Source of the DNA: Flavobacteriales bacterium
GTDB lineage: Bacteria > Bacteroidota > Bacteroidia > Flavobacteriales > Flavobacteriaceae
DNA: 7,021 nt
Reading direction: 5' to 3'
Assembly (NCBI GenBank): GCA_003229235.1
Contig: QIIH01000114.1
Coordinates: 1 to 7,021, forward strand
Both the position numbers and the translations under genes were made by a program. Under the pieces are notes generated by a model. It was not told the DNA's origin, did not search any database, and was given only the letters and a program-made list of their open reading frames with translations. Shown here in pieces: positions 6,979-7,021 of the stretch (position 1 is the first letter of the stretch; the number at the start of each line of letters is the position of its first letter).

Positions 6979-7021
6979 TTATACACGCCCTTTAAGCGCA
7001 TTAAAAACCCAGGCGATGGCA
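6979..7021 (-). CDS. C-terminal end of a small membrane protein (CAL67264 family-like)
   Basis: Only the last 14 codons are inside the window: the minus strand reads AIAWVFNALKGRV followed by TAA at 6979-6981. I associate this hydrophobic end plus basic tail with the short (about 60 residues) flavobacterial proteins named CAL67264 family membrane protein, which have two membrane segments and no known function. The match is from memory and rests on few residues. The gap of 25 bases to ettA and the lack of a promoter-like sequence there suggest it is the first or an earlier gene of the ettA operon. Confidence 0.55.
   Translation of the reverse strand, partial: AIAWVFNALKGRV

Noticed and set aside
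6974..6981. TAAATTTA as a -7 promoter box for ettA on the minus strand
   Set aside because: It overlaps the stop codon of the upstream frame, its last base deviates from the consensus, and no TTG stands at the right distance; read-through from the upstream gene is more likely.

Overview
The window looks like a chromosomal segment from a member of the Flavobacteriaceae (Bacteroidota). The evidence is a C-terminal type IX secretion (T9SS) type A sorting domain, lipoprotein signals of the Bacteroidota kind, an AT-rich sequence, starts preceded by A/T-rich stretches instead of Shine-Dalgarno sites, and candidate promoters of the TTG / TAnnTTTG type.

Left part (1-726). The 5' end of an M49-type (dipeptidyl peptidase III-like) lipoprotein peptidase gene leaves the window on the minus strand. 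Behind its start lies a gene-poor stretch of about 440 bases. It holds a 162-bp imperfect palindrome with perfect 20-bp ends (364-525), which resembles a non-autonomous mobile element or MITE. Directly next to it is the 3' remnant of a GNAT acetyltransferase gene (526-667) whose first two thirds are gone. This junction is the most unusual structure in the window.

Middle part (727-4584, plus strand). A lipoprotein with a metallo-beta-lactamase fold carries Asp in place of the first metal-binding His. Its 3' end overlaps by 11 bases the start of an unrecognised four-helix membrane protein. After a candidate terminator and promoter comes a large secreted Asp-box (BNR/VPS10-like) beta-propeller protein with a T9SS sorting tail.

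Right part (4571-7021, minus strand). Three genes read as one tightly packed unit: the last residues of a small membrane protein, ettA (an ABC-F translation factor), and a HAD-family phosphatase that starts at GTG inside the end of ettA. The HAD gene and the propeller gene converge and overlap by 14 bases at their 3' ends, so no room is left for a terminator between them.

Most genes are ordinary housekeeping or envelope functions. I do not see a CRISPR array, a toxin-antitoxin pair, a recognisable defence system, a tRNA or an rRNA. The palindrome with the truncated acetyltransferase, and the modified metal site of the lipoprotein hydrolase, are the points most worth following up.
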